Assembly (NCBI RefSeq): GCF_029589055.1
Contig: NZ_JARQZP010000003.1
Span: 1,550,001 to 1,614,000 of the forward strand
DNA length: 64,000 nt
Direction: 5' to 3'
Source: Vibrio hannami
Lineage (GTDB): Bacteria > Pseudomonadota > Gammaproteobacteria > Enterobacterales > Vibrionaceae
In this document: positions 8,860 through 17,717 of the stretch, piece after piece
How positions within the stretch are numbered: position 1 is the first letter of the stretch
How the letters are laid out: each line of letters opens with the position of its first letter
The notes under the pieces: model-generated
Seen by the model: the letters and a program-made list of their open reading frames with translations, nothing else
Told to the model about the DNA's origin: nothing
The model's database searches: none
Position numbers and translations under genes: made by a program

Positions 8860-9486
8860 CTAACTTGAAGTAATAGACGGGATCAACTCAGCCAAAACAT
8901 CAGAAAGCTTCACATGCTGGTCAACTTGCCAATGGATACCTTCCCGAGCGCATGGTTGAACAACTTCTGCAGCATCCAGGAAGTGACAACCAAGTTCTTC
9001 GGCTCTCAACTTATAGTAGCGGCTTAGCTGCTTTGATTTAGCTTCTGCACCATCAAACCCTTCCTTCAACGGATCAACCTCCAAAACATGTGCAGGTGAA
9101 ACCAGCAATACTTTTGGTGGTTCGGGCATAAACGAGTGCTCAAAGTTTTGAATAACCTGAACAAGTCGTGCCGCTCCTTTGGAAATATCGCTCGCAGTCA
9201 CGTTAAATCGTGACTTCAGGTCATTTGTACCCAACATAAGCACCACCAAATCCGGGTGGTGACTCTCCAGGCATGGTTGTAAATAGTCCAGCCCCTTCTT
9301 TCCTGGTTCAAAAGGATCTTCAAACACAGTGGTTCTACTATTTAATCCCTCTTCAATGACACGAAAACTCGACCCAAGTTTGGCTTGAAGCAGCATAGTC
9401 CATCGCTCTTCCGCATTGTATCGGCGAGGTAGGTCTGGAGAGTATCCCCAGGTATTCGAATCACCAAAACATAACACTGTTTTCAT
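8860..9486 (-). CDS. SGNH/GDSL hydrolase (arylesterase/acyltransferase-like)
   Basis: This protein has 208 residues and no signal peptide. Block I is FGDSNTWG with catalytic Ser10, the central GLNSRTT segment resembles the mycobacterial MsAcT-type group, and block III is GTND (Asn88). Block V, normally Asp-x-x-His, reads EGIH near residue 185, so Glu takes the Asp place. A role in cytoplasmic ester hydrolysis or acyl transfer is expected from the family. It lies just downstream of the FadL gene on the same strand and may be the last gene of that operon. Confidence 0.87.
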   Translation of the reverse strand: MKTVLCFGDSNTWGYSPDLPRRYNAEERWTMLLQAKLGSSFRVIEEGLNSRTTVFEDPFEPGKKGLDYLQPCLESHHPDLVVLMLGTNDLKSRFNVTASDISKGAARLVQVIQNFEHSFMPEPPKVLLVSPAHVLEVDPLKEGFDGAEAKSKQLSRYYKLRAEELGCHFLDAAEVVQPCAREGIHWQVDQHVKLSDVLAELIPSITSS

Positions 9487-9531
9487 AAAATAACCTTTGT
9501 TAACGCGCTTTTTCGTATTCGGTATTTTGTA

Positions 9532-10692
9532 CTAGAAACTGTGATTAATTTCTATCCCGAAGAACTGATTATGGTTGTGATACTCACCATACATCAATCC
9601 AGACGTTATTACTGGATTTCCGTAATCGACATAGCTGTAGTATCCCTTGATAGACGTTGATTTATTCCATCGGTATGTCGCACCAGCGCTATATCTTCTC
9701 TGCTCATCAACAGGTAAGTCGGTTGACTGCATATCTGGGTCATCCTGTGGTGAGCTTACGTAACCAACTCCAGCTTCAAGTCGAAGGTTGTTAGATACAT
9801 CAAATCTCATTCCGGCAGACGCGAACCATACATCATCAAACTCTCTGGATTTATCAATAGATATATCACCAGACTGTATCGTCGTCGCTTCGTTTTCGCT
9901 CCAATATTCCTGACCCACACTCCAAACCAGGCTCAATGGATCATTGATTTGATGCAAACCTGATAGCTCTAAACGTGCTGCATTAACCAGGTTAACACTC
10001 GAATCATAAGACTCAGCAAAACGTACCTGCCCATCTAGGTTATGTTCTAGCTTAGAACGGTATGACAGGCCGAGTTCATTGGAATCATTAAGCTTATATG
10101 TCGCGCCAACATTATATCCCAGTGCGACTGAATCCCCTTTTAGATTCGCCGTTGAACCCAAAAAGCTTTGCTCCAAGTTAGCATATTCAGCTTGTAGGCC
10201 TGCCCCTACATTCAAGTTTTCTGTCAACTGATATCCAACGGAAGGGTTAACCTGAACTAAAGTGAGTGATACATCTTTTAATCCCACATAGCCAGCGTAA
10301 CCAGGATCGTACTCTAGTGAGCTGCCCCCAGTGGAAGTAAACGCCATACCAAATGCCGCTTTTTCAGATACTGGCGCTACGTAATAAAGGGAACCATAGG
10401 GCTGTATTCCACCAGCATTGCCGCTGCTACGCGTATCATTTCGGTAGTCTTCATAAGTAACGTCTAATGCCATTGTAGCCAGATTTAAAGTAACAGCCTG
10501 TTCTTCAAATGAAGCCATCGCAGCTGGGTTGGCAAACGCTGCGGAGGCACTTTCACTAAGTACAGCACTACCAGCACCAGCAGTGCCTACATTCAGGTGG
10601 CTCATCTCGGAAACCAATGTTGCGGCAGCGTAGGTATGCGCGGTAAAGAGAGCCAGACTAATTGCTGACAGCTTTAATAAGGGAGTTTTCAT
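9532..10692 (-). CDS. FadL-family outer-membrane channel
   Basis: This 386-residue protein has a signal peptide. The mature N-terminus shows the FadL/TodX hatch pattern (HLNVGTAGAGSAVLSESASAAFANPAAMA) and the C-terminus ends in INHSF, an outer-membrane insertion signal. FadL proteins carry hydrophobic compounds such as long-chain fatty acids or aromatics across the outer membrane. It lies downstream of a DUF1254 gene on the same strand. Together with the sulfatase locus beyond the LysR gene, this suggests uptake of a hydrophobic substrate; that link is inference. Confidence 0.9.
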   Translation of the reverse strand: MKTPLLKLSAISLALFTAHTYAAATLVSEMSHLNVGTAGAGSAVLSESASAAFANPAAMASFEEQAVTLNLATMALDVTYEDYRNDTRSSGNAGGIQPYGSLYYVAPVSEKAAFGMAFTSTGGSSLEYDPGYAGYVGLKDVSLTLVQVNPSVGYQLTENLNVGAGLQAEYANLEQSFLGSTANLKGDSVALGYNVGATYKLNDSNELGLSYRSKLEHNLDGQVRFAESYDSSVNLVNAARLELSGLHQINDPLSLVWSVGQEYWSENEATTIQSGDISIDKSREFDDVWFASAGMRFDVSNNLRLEAGVGYVSSPQDDPDMQSTDLPVDEQRRYSAGATYRWNKSTSIKGYYSYVDYGNPVITSGLMYGEYHNHNQFFGIEINHSF

Positions 10693-10724
10693 ATTTGGAC
10701 CATTTTAGATAGTGTGGGGGCACA

Positions 10725-10754
10725 AGCGGCAGTCTGTGTACTATAACTGCCGCT
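10725..10754 (-). other. Intercistronic hairpin between DUF1254 and FadL genes
   Basis: AGCGGCAGT and ACTGCCGCT form a 9-bp stem with a 12-nt loop in the 71-bp gap. There is no U-tract, so it more likely modulates message stability or partial termination than ends the operon. Confidence 0.45.
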
Positions 10755-10763
10755 GCTGTGTGG

Positions 10764-12140
10764 TTATTGTTTTACGACCTGAGGCATTGGGTATTTATTA
10801 TCTAATACCGCCTCTGTTGGCTCGTATAAACGAATATGTAGGTAAAAGTCGTCTTTCGGTGCAGGTAACCAGTTACAGTCTTCGTCTGTAGGGCGTTCAT
10901 TTTGAATACAGATAGGCAATGAACCATTACTTGCATACTTCAGTTCTTCTTTTCTGTTGGTCGAAATTGAGTATCGGTCGATCTCATTTTCAACCATAAA
11001 CAGGTTTTCAGCATCGTACATAGTCAGCGACCAGAACGCTTCTGCCGGAGCATCGGCAGGCATCACCATTTTGTAGTTATGCTCACCAGATAGCTGTTCA
11101 CCTTTAGAGTCAGTATAGCGATTTGGATAAAGTGCTCGTTCTGGTACATTCAATCCGGCCGCTCGAAGGTTAATGCTAGCTCGGCTCAAATAATCGTTAC
11201 CATATCGCCCACCTTCAAACATCATAGACCAGCCATTGTTTGTGGTACCCACACTCCTGCCGGCATACTGAACAATGCTCTGCGCTGATTCTAACGAACG
11301 CAACAACCCCTTTTTCTGATCTTCTGACAATGCATCTGGATTGAAAGGCGCAGCACCTCCAATACCGATATATTTAAACTGATCTACAATCGCAGCGTCT
11401 TCAGGAATTGGATTTTTCCGAAGCTCTCTATCTATTAAAGCAAACCAGTCTAGCCCATGGAGTTTTGCCATTGGTGGAATTGCGCCTGTCGATGCTTTTA
11501 ACTCTTGCGGACCATGTGAACGATTAATTTCTGAAACGGAATAGCTTATAAAGCGGTCATGCACGTAAAGAGCATCTTGAAGATCTTTCTCTCCAGATAC
11601 ACCTGTGCGATGAATCAGCCATACATTTGCAGTACGAGATCGAACAACCTTATCAACACCTTTTGGTATTTCACCTTGCCAGTCACTCTTCACCAACAAC
11701 ACTTTAGCTCCAGACTCACCAGTGTTGTCCCTGTATAAATCTTCGATCGACTCGGAATAGGCATCAAGCAGTTGAACGATATAGTAACGATCATCCGTAC
11801 GAGGAATGTCTAAGATAACCGGCCCTGTTTCGTCCAGATCGTAGTGAGCCTGGGAGTACAGAGTATCGTTATTTACAGTTGGAACAATTTTGGTATTTGG
11901 TCCAGATAATGCTCTTGTCTTCCCCATCTGGTTCATTGGAGCCATCGCATTATCCATAGGCACTTCAACAGAGGTTGAAGTCTCTCTTACAGCCGCCACT
12001 GTTAATGGGCCAGTACCATAAATTAATGCCTGAACACCAAGATTGTATGCTAATTCTTCCTCCGCAGATGGTTTTACATCAGCAAATGAGTAGCTACTTA
12101 AAGCCGTTAGCAAAGATACGGCCACTATCGATTTTTTCAT
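10764..12140 (-). CDS. DUF1254/DUF1214 secreted protein (copy 2)
   Basis: This protein has 458 residues with a signal peptide (MKKSIVAVSLLTALSSYSFA). It has the DUF1254 region (YNLGVQALIYGTGPL, VPTVNNDTLYSQAHYDL, RYYIVQLLDAYS) and the DUF1214 C-terminal region (AFWSLTMYDAENLFM, NWLPAPKDDFYLHIRLYEP). It is a distant paralog of 2948-4321. It heads a probable two- or three-gene transcript with the FadL channel and the SGNH hydrolase. A dyad at 12227-12249, about 85-110 bp upstream of its start, is a candidate operator. Confidence 0.88.
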   Translation of the reverse strand: MKKSIVAVSLLTALSSYSFADVKPSAEEELAYNLGVQALIYGTGPLTVAAVRETSTSVEVPMDNAMAPMNQMGKTRALSGPNTKIVPTVNNDTLYSQAHYDLDETGPVILDIPRTDDRYYIVQLLDAYSESIEDLYRDNTGESGAKVLLVKSDWQGEIPKGVDKVVRSRTANVWLIHRTGVSGEKDLQDALYVHDRFISYSVSEINRSHGPQELKASTGAIPPMAKLHGLDWFALIDRELRKNPIPEDAAIVDQFKYIGIGGAAPFNPDALSEDQKKGLLRSLESAQSIVQYAGRSVGTTNNGWSMMFEGGRYGNDYLSRASINLRAAGLNVPERALYPNRYTDSKGEQLSGEHNYKMVMPADAPAEAFWSLTMYDAENLFMVENEIDRYSISTNRKEELKYASNGSLPICIQNERPTDEDCNWLPAPKDDFYLHIRLYEPTEAVLDNKYPMPQVVKQ

Positions 12141-12223
12141 GGTTCGCCTTTTGAGTTACCGGGTGATTATGGCCACCTATGGTAATCAAGACTCGAACAC
12201 AACCGGAATCGAAAAGAATGGAT

Positions 12224-12252
12224 AGTCTCTATTAAAATATTTAATAGAGACT
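12224..12252. promoter_or_regulatory. Operator dyad CTCTATTA-N7-TAATAGAG (site 2)
   Basis: This is a perfect 13-bp inverted repeat with a 3-nt centre. Its inner part is the CTCTATTA-N7-TAATAGAG dyad seen at 2010-2034. It lies between the LysR stop codon and the start of the second DUF1254 gene. It could also fold as a hairpin terminator for the LysR gene. Confidence 0.6.
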
Positions 12253-12269
12253 TCAGATTCCAAAGAAAT

Positions 12270-13163
12270 TTATGAAATAAGAGATACCACTTGTTGGTAA
12301 AGCCATTGAGTCAAAGGGTCATGCCTGTTTCGCTGATGTGTAAACAGCGCCAACGGTCTGTGGTGTGCTTCTTCTGGAAGTTCGGAAGGTAGGCCAACAT
12401 ATCGAAAACGCTCATCTAAACTGTTAACCAGATACTTGGAAACAATACCAAGGTAATCACTATTTTCTACCAGATTGAGCATTACCGTCACATCACTGGT
12501 GCGAACACTTACTTTTATATCCAGGCTGAGTTTTCTTAGGATTTTTTCACTACGCGAGTTGCTCGAGTCGCCATAGATAAGATTGACACAGAAAGGGTAA
12601 TTCAGAATCTCATCTAACCCAGAGCTAGCAAGTGGGTGCTCTTTTCTCATCACGACCACAAACTCATCATTTCCCAGCTCTCTCTGAAGGATGTTCTTGT
12701 TAGTCTCCATTGGTAATGCACTGAAGCCCCAACACTTTCTTTTCAGTTCTATATCTCGCAATGTATCGAACCCCCAGTGGTAGCAGTCAACGGTAACATC
12801 AGCGGCGTGTTGAGTTAACAAGCTAACCAATGGAGCTGCGATGGTGGACATCAACGGTGGCGAAAAAATAAGAGAAACCTCTCCCGACACCTGACTTATG
12901 TCCCAGGAATCATCATTCACATAAAGCGCATCCAGGCTATCAAGGATATCGGGTAATCCTTGCAGTATTTGCTGGCATCTTACGGTAGGTTCCAGCTGGT
13001 TTTTATCACGAACAAAAAGTGGGTCGTTAAACTGATCCCGCAGTTTTCGCAGCATAACACTCACTGTAGGCTGGCTCACACTCAACCTTCTGGCAGCGGT
13101 AATCGTCTGCTTCTCTTCACTCAAAATGACCAAAAGCCGAAGTAAATTGAGATCCTTTGTCAT
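12270..13163 (-). CDS. LysR-family regulator of the DUF1254-FadL/sulfatase locus
   Basis: This protein has 297 residues. The N-terminal HTH (QTITAARRLSVSQPTVSVMLRKL) is at residues 18-41 and an effector domain follows. ATG 13163 is used; the upstream GTG adds only four residues. It sits between the DUF1254-FadL transcript and the divergent sulfatase gene, both of which have a copy of the same dyad upstream, so it probably controls both sides. The effector is unknown; an aromatic or sulfated compound would fit the neighbours. Confidence 0.87.
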   Translation of the reverse strand: MTKDLNLLRLLVILSEEKQTITAARRLSVSQPTVSVMLRKLRDQFNDPLFVRDKNQLEPTVRCQQILQGLPDILDSLDALYVNDDSWDISQVSGEVSLIFSPPLMSTIAAPLVSLLTQHAADVTVDCYHWGFDTLRDIELKRKCWGFSALPMETNKNILQRELGNDEFVVVMRKEHPLASSGLDEILNYPFCVNLIYGDSSNSRSEKILRKLSLDIKVSVRTSDVTVMLNLVENSDYLGIVSKYLVNSLDERFRYVGLPSELPEEAHHRPLALFTHQRNRHDPLTQWLYQQVVSLIS

Positions 13164-13220
13164 GAATGCATACACCTATTGATTGATTGGCTTATTAAGT
13201 ATATCTAAACACATTCCTCA

Positions 13221-13244
13221 TCTCTATTAAAAATATTAATAAAC
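13221..13244. promoter_or_regulatory. Imperfect operator dyad (site 3), sulfatase promoter
   Basis: CTCTATTA followed after 7 bp by TAATAAAC matches 14 of 16 arm positions of the dyads at 2010 and 12227. It lies in the divergent LysR/sulfatase promoter region, about 65-90 bp before the sulfatase start. Confidence 0.5.
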
Positions 13245-13308
13245 GCTATTAACCCATTAGTTCGTCGATTCTTTTACTATCTCCCTGTCCTTAACTGGAG
13301 AGTAATCT

Positions 13309-14859
13309 ATGAAACGCCCTAACAATTTTGTAAAAAATGCGGTTGCACTGTCTATCACTGCCACTGCATCGCTCACTTCCATTTCTGCATTGGCAAAAGC
13401 ACCTAACATCGTCACCATTATGCTGGACGACGTTGCGCCAATGGATATCTCTGCCTATCACAGAGGATTAGGTGCAATCAAAACCCCGAACATCGACCGA
13501 ATTGCTCAATCGGGTGTCATGATCAGTGACTATTACGCTCAATCAAGTTCGACTGCCGGACGTTCCGCTTTTATCACGGGTCAATATCCGTTCCGTACAG
13601 GCTTAACCTCGGTAGGTCAGCCTGGCTCTAAACTTGGAATGCGACAAGAAATCCCAACACTGGCAGAGCTACTCAAGCAAAAAGGCTACGCCACCGTACA
13701 TGTCGGTAAATCACACCTAGGGGATAACAACTCACACCTCCCTACCGTGAATGGCTTTGAAGAGTATTACGGGTTTCTTTATCACCTAAACGTGATGGAA
13801 ATGCCTGAACAGCCAGAGTTTCCAAAAGATCCAAATTTCATCGGCATTCCGCGCAATGTCATTCACTCAGTCGCTACCGACAAACATGATGACACGGTTG
13901 ACCCAAGATTTGGGGAAGTTGGAAAACAGAAGATCACAGACAAAGGCGCTCTTGGAGTTGAGCGCATGAAGCAAATAGATGAAGAGTTCCTAAACTTCGC
14001 AACAGATTGGCTGGAAACGCACGAAAAAGAGAATGACGATCAGCCATATTTCATGTGGTTTAACCCTTCTCGCATGCACACCATTACTCATGTTCGTGAT
14101 GAGTATGCAGGTTCGAGCAATACCTCTGTCTACTACGACGCGATGATGGAGCTCGATGACCAGATCGGCGTTTTATTAGACAAACTAGAAGCACTCGGGG
14201 AACTAGACAATACCATTATTATGTTTACCTCTGACAATGGTGTGAACGCGGATCACTGGCCTGATGGTGGTGCAGCTTCTTTCCGAGGACAAAAAGGCAC
14301 CACATGGGATGGCGGTTTCCGAGTACCAATGCTAGTGAGCTGGCCTGAGAAATTCCCTAAAGGCGCATACGTTGACGGCTTGATGTCTGCTGAAGACTGG
14401 CTGCCGACACTGATGGCTGCAGCTGGTGAACCAAATATCAAACAACAACTTCTTAAAGGCAAGGATGTTGATGGCAGAAAACGTGTCGCACACCTTGATG
14501 GCTACAACCAGATGGACATGTTGGCCAATGGTGGAGAGAGTAACAGGAACGAGTTCTTTTTCTATAACGAAAGCAGCCTGAACGCGGTTCGTGTCAACGA
14601 ATGGAAAGTTCACCTGAAAACCAAGACCACCTGGACTGAGCCAGCAAAAGAGTGGCCGTTTGGAGTGTTAGTTAATATCAAGGCGGATCCTTACGAGCGC
14701 TCTCCTGACACCACAGGTTGGTATCACTGGATGAAACAGAAATCCTGGGTGCTTCCTTACTTCTACCAGGCAATTGGCGATTACCAAAAGTCGTTAAAAG
14801 AGTATCCACCAATCCAAAAAGGCACCGGTGTCGGCATGGGGAATGACACCATAGATTAA
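13309..14859 (+). CDS. Sulfatase, Ser-type (formylglycine-dependent)
   Basis: This 516-residue exported protein has a signal peptide ending near SALAKA. It has the alkaline-phosphatase-superfamily sulfatase fold. Metal ligands are Asp40-Asp41 (IMLDDVAP) and a TSDNG motif near residue 305. The activating motif is S81-T-A-G-R85, so the residue converted to formylglycine is Ser rather than Cys and Ala replaces the usual Pro. The second conserved element reads GKSHLGD. Ser-type sulfatases need a radical-SAM maturase, and one is encoded 125 bp downstream. GGAGAG precedes the ATG. It probably releases sulfate from an organic sulfate ester in the periplasm. Confidence 0.92.
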   Translation: MKRPNNFVKNAVALSITATASLTSISALAKAPNIVTIMLDDVAPMDISAYHRGLGAIKTPNIDRIAQSGVMISDYYAQSSSTAGRSAFITGQYPFRTGLTSVGQPGSKLGMRQEIPTLAELLKQKGYATVHVGKSHLGDNNSHLPTVNGFEEYYGFLYHLNVMEMPEQPEFPKDPNFIGIPRNVIHSVATDKHDDTVDPRFGEVGKQKITDKGALGVERMKQIDEEFLNFATDWLETHEKENDDQPYFMWFNPSRMHTITHVRDEYAGSSNTSVYYDAMMELDDQIGVLLDKLEALGELDNTIIMFTSDNGVNADHWPDGGAASFRGQKGTTWDGGFRVPMLVSWPEKFPKGAYVDGLMSAEDWLPTLMAAAGEPNIKQQLLKGKDVDGRKRVAHLDGYNQMDMLANGGESNRNEFFFYNESSLNAVRVNEWKVHLKTKTTWTEPAKEWPFGVLVNIKADPYERSPDTTGWYHWMKQKSWVLPYFYQAIGDYQKSLKEYPPIQKGTGVGMGNDTID

Positions 14860-14871
14860 CGAAACCAAAAC

Positions 14872-14914
14872 GCCGCATTGCATCTAACAGGCAATGTAAT
14901 GATAGCAATGCGGC
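14872..14914 (+). other. Hairpin between sulfatase and maturase genes
   Basis: GCCGCATTGC and GCAATGCGGC form a perfect 10-bp stem with a 23-nt loop in the 125-bp gap. There is no U-tract. It may reduce, rather than abolish, read-through into the maturase gene. Confidence 0.5.
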
Positions 14915-14984
14915 TGTTCACAGCATGACGTATACAAGGATTGTTCGGATTGTACTTTAAACTCAATAATTCACCGGACAAACA

Positions 14985-16130
14985 ATGACACAAACACTTC
15001 CTTTCAGCCTGACGCTTAAACCTGTTGGGTCTGCATGTAACCTTGATTGCAGCTACTGCTACTACCTAAAAAATGAATCTGGTTGTGGCGCTCCAATGGA
15101 TTTCGAGACATTAGAAATTGCGATAAAGAATCACATCATGTCTCAACCAGAACATACTCCCACCGTAGATTTTATCTGGCACGGTGGTGAACCATTGCTA
15201 CGAGGTAGGGAGTTCTACGAATACGCTTTTATTCAACAAAACCTGTGGGCAGGTGAGAAGCGTGTAGTAAATACCTTCCAGACAAATGGTACGCTTATCA
15301 ATACTCGATGGGCTGAATTTTTTAAACGACACAATGTCATGGTTGGCATCAGCCTCGATGGCCCAAACCTGTTAAATGACATTAGCCGAATTGATCAGCA
15401 CGGAAACTCTAGCTTCGAGAAAACCATGCGCGGACTTTCGCTATTGAAAGAACACGAGGTCGATTTCAACACACTAACCGTAATCAACAATCGTACCTAT
15501 AAACACGGCTCAACGATTTATCAGTTCCTAAAAGAAGCTGGCAGTACATATATGCAATTTCAACCATGTCTGGATCACGAGCTCGACAGGCGCTCTGAGT
15601 ACGATTGGTCGTTGAATGGAGAGCAGTGGGGCCAGTTTCTATGTGATGTGTTTGATGAGTGGTGTAAAGAGGATATTGGAAAAGTTCATGTTCAGTTCTT
15701 CGAGAACTGCCTGATGATGTTGATGGGGCACCCTAGCCAAATGTGCCACCACAGTGAGATATGTGGTCAGCAACTGATGATGGAAAAGGATGGAAGTGTA
15801 TTTAGCTGCGATCACTACCATTACAATGACCGGAAGCTAGGTAACGCTGTAGATCACTCTTTACAGACAATGGTTTCCGGACCACATCAACGTGTGTTTG
15901 CAGAAGATAAACAATCAAATCTCAGTTTAACCTGTCACCATTGCGACTTCTTACCCTTGTGTAATGGGGGGTGTCCTAAGTATCGCCTGACTTCTGACAC
16001 TGGCGTGGGAAAGATAAACGTGCTTTGCCAGGGATATAAGATGTTTTTCCAATATGCCTTACCAAGAATGTTAAAGATGGTTGATGCGATGAATAATGGG
16101 TACTCAGCGCAGTTCTACATGATGTATTAA
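14985..16130 (+). CDS. Anaerobic sulfatase-maturating enzyme (radical SAM, AtsB-like)
   Basis: This protein has 381 residues. The radical-SAM cluster motif CNLDCSYC places Cys18, Cys22 and Cys25 on the catalytic 4Fe-4S cluster. WHGGEPLL is the SAM-binding GGEP motif. A C-terminal SPASM-type cysteine set (CDHYHYN, CHHCDFLPLCNGGCPKYR) binds auxiliary clusters. Family members oxidise the sulfatase Ser or Cys to formylglycine in the cytoplasm before export. Adjacency to the Ser-type sulfatase identifies its partner. Confidence 0.93.
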   Translation: MTQTLPFSLTLKPVGSACNLDCSYCYYLKNESGCGAPMDFETLEIAIKNHIMSQPEHTPTVDFIWHGGEPLLRGREFYEYAFIQQNLWAGEKRVVNTFQTNGTLINTRWAEFFKRHNVMVGISLDGPNLLNDISRIDQHGNSSFEKTMRGLSLLKEHEVDFNTLTVINNRTYKHGSTIYQFLKEAGSTYMQFQPCLDHELDRRSEYDWSLNGEQWGQFLCDVFDEWCKEDIGKVHVQFFENCLMMLMGHPSQMCHHSEICGQQLMMEKDGSVFSCDHYHYNDRKLGNAVDHSLQTMVSGPHQRVFAEDKQSNLSLTCHHCDFLPLCNGGCPKYRLTSDTGVGKINVLCQGYKMFFQYALPRMLKMVDAMNNGYSAQFYMMY

Positions 16131-16165
16131 CAACACTCCAGGCCGTACACCGTCTTGCTCACCCA

Positions 16166-16192
16166 CCAAATATTGACACTGTCAATATTTGG
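16166..16192. promoter_or_regulatory. 27-bp perfect palindrome upstream of gltS
   Basis: CCAAATATTGACA and TGTCAATATTTGG flank a single central base, giving 13-bp perfect arms. It lies 36 bp after the maturase stop and about 120 bp before gltS. It could be an operator for gltS or a hairpin after the maturase; no U-tract follows, so an operator is preferred. Confidence 0.5.
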
Positions 16193-16312
16193 CAAATTCT
16201 AGCCCTCCTGGTTTGCAAATCAGTATCGAGTTTTCGTAAGATGCGCGGCTTTCTTTTTTATCGACGTTCTCTGCACTGCTACATCGTGCAAAAATCGGAG
16301 TTGTGAAATAAT

Positions 16313-17539
16313 ATGAATACTGTCGTGTCAATTGGTGCTATAGAATCCTTTCTGGTCGCGATTTTTGTCCTTTTTCTTGGACATTTAATCAACCAAAAAC
16401 TACCTGTTTTACGAAGATACAACGTGCCAGAACCGATAGTGGGTGGCTTGATCATAGCAACCCTAATTACGCTTCTTCACTTCAACAACGTTGAGCTGGA
16501 ATTTGACCTGCCTTTGCAGGAAACCTTGATGTTGATGTTCTTCTCAACCGTTGGTTTGGCGGCAAACTATACTCAGCTAGCTAAAGGCGGGGCAAAGGTA
16601 TTCTTGTTTCTTGGTGTCGCTTCGGTCTACATCATTGTTCAGAATAGTATTGGTGTGTCATTAGCCTCTTTATTAGGGCTAGAGCCAGTAATGGGGCTAA
16701 TCGCAGGTTCGATTACCTTGTCTGGCGGACATGGAACAGGAGCAGCCTGGGCCCAGACATTCACAGATGTTTATGGCATTGAAAATACGCTAGAAATTGC
16801 TATGGCCTCTGCAACCTTTGGCCTGATTATCGGCGGTGTAATCGGTAGCCCTGTAGCCAGAAAGCTAATAGAAAAAAACAATATTCAATCAGAATACGGT
16901 ACCGGAGACGATGCCCACCAGCGCTTCCCAGAGCTTATTACCTACAACGAGTATGAAGAAGATAAGGTTACCGCTAAAAAGGTAATCGAAATACTATTTG
17001 TGCTTCTGATTTGTGTATCAGGTGCGACGCACCTGGAGAGCTGGGTAAGTAGCTACAATATAAGCTGGCTAATGATTCCTAACTTTGTCTACGCACTTTT
17101 GATTGGCGTGGTGATTACCAATCTTCTTGAGGCAACTAAAGTTGCTAAGTTAGACGCAGAGACCGTAGATATCCTTGGAACGGTATCGCTGTCACTATTC
17201 CTGGCAATGGCTCTGATGAGCCTAAAACTCTGGAATATCTTTGATCTTGCTCTGCCGTTTATGTTCATTCTATGTATCCAGGCTTTGGTTCTTGGCATTT
17301 TCTCCTATTGTGTAACTTTTAAAGCAATGGGCTCAAACTATGATGCTGCCGTTATTGCAGGAGGACACTGTGGGTTTGGATTAGGTGCAACTCCTACAGC
17401 CGTGATGAACATGGGTTCACTGGTAAACCGTTATGGCCCTTCTCCTCAGGCATTTATGGTTGTTCCAATTGTTGGGGCATTCTTTATTGACGCTGTAAAC
17501 TTGGTCATTCTGCAAGGCTATATAGCATTTATTGGATAA
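16313..17539 (+). CDS. gltS: Sodium/glutamate symporter
   Basis: This 408-residue integral membrane protein has about ten hydrophobic segments. Two repeated halves carry the GltS signatures (GGLIIATLI, the glycine-rich ITLSGGHGTGAAWA hairpin and its second copy VIAGGHCGFGLGATPTAVMNM). It imports glutamate with sodium across the inner membrane. It is preceded by a 27-bp palindrome and followed by a LacI-type regulator gene in the same direction, which may or may not control it. Confidence 0.93.
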   Translation: MNTVVSIGAIESFLVAIFVLFLGHLINQKLPVLRRYNVPEPIVGGLIIATLITLLHFNNVELEFDLPLQETLMLMFFSTVGLAANYTQLAKGGAKVFLFLGVASVYIIVQNSIGVSLASLLGLEPVMGLIAGSITLSGGHGTGAAWAQTFTDVYGIENTLEIAMASATFGLIIGGVIGSPVARKLIEKNNIQSEYGTGDDAHQRFPELITYNEYEEDKVTAKKVIEILFVLLICVSGATHLESWVSSYNISWLMIPNFVYALLIGVVITNLLEATKVAKLDAETVDILGTVSLSLFLAMALMSLKLWNIFDLALPFMFILCIQALVLGIFSYCVTFKAMGSNYDAAVIAGGHCGFGLGATPTAVMNMGSLVNRYGPSPQAFMVVPIVGAFFIDAVNLVILQGYIAFIG

Positions 17540-17646
17540 GCCCAAACCTCTGCTGGTTTAGCATTCTAGGCCAGCTCAGCCCCCCATTTAGTGCATAAAC
17601 CCAATCATAATCATAAACAACTGATATTTAATAAATTAAACTTTTC

Positions 17647-17683
17647 ATTCATATGAATACGTATTCGTTTTTGCTGTTATAAT
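17647..17683 (+). promoter_or_regulatory. Overlapping palindromes and -10 box of the LacI gene
   Basis: ATTCATATGAAT (17647-17658) and GAATACGTATTC (17655-17666) are two overlapping 12-bp palindromes. A TATAAT box follows at 17678-17683, so the second palindrome covers the expected -35 region. GAATACGTATTC resembles the operator core GCATACGTATGC of the other LacI locus at 44009 and is a candidate autoregulatory site. Confidence 0.55.
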
Positions 17684-17717
17684 AGCAACTATCGTTCAAT
17701 TGTATTCGTGGTTCCAA

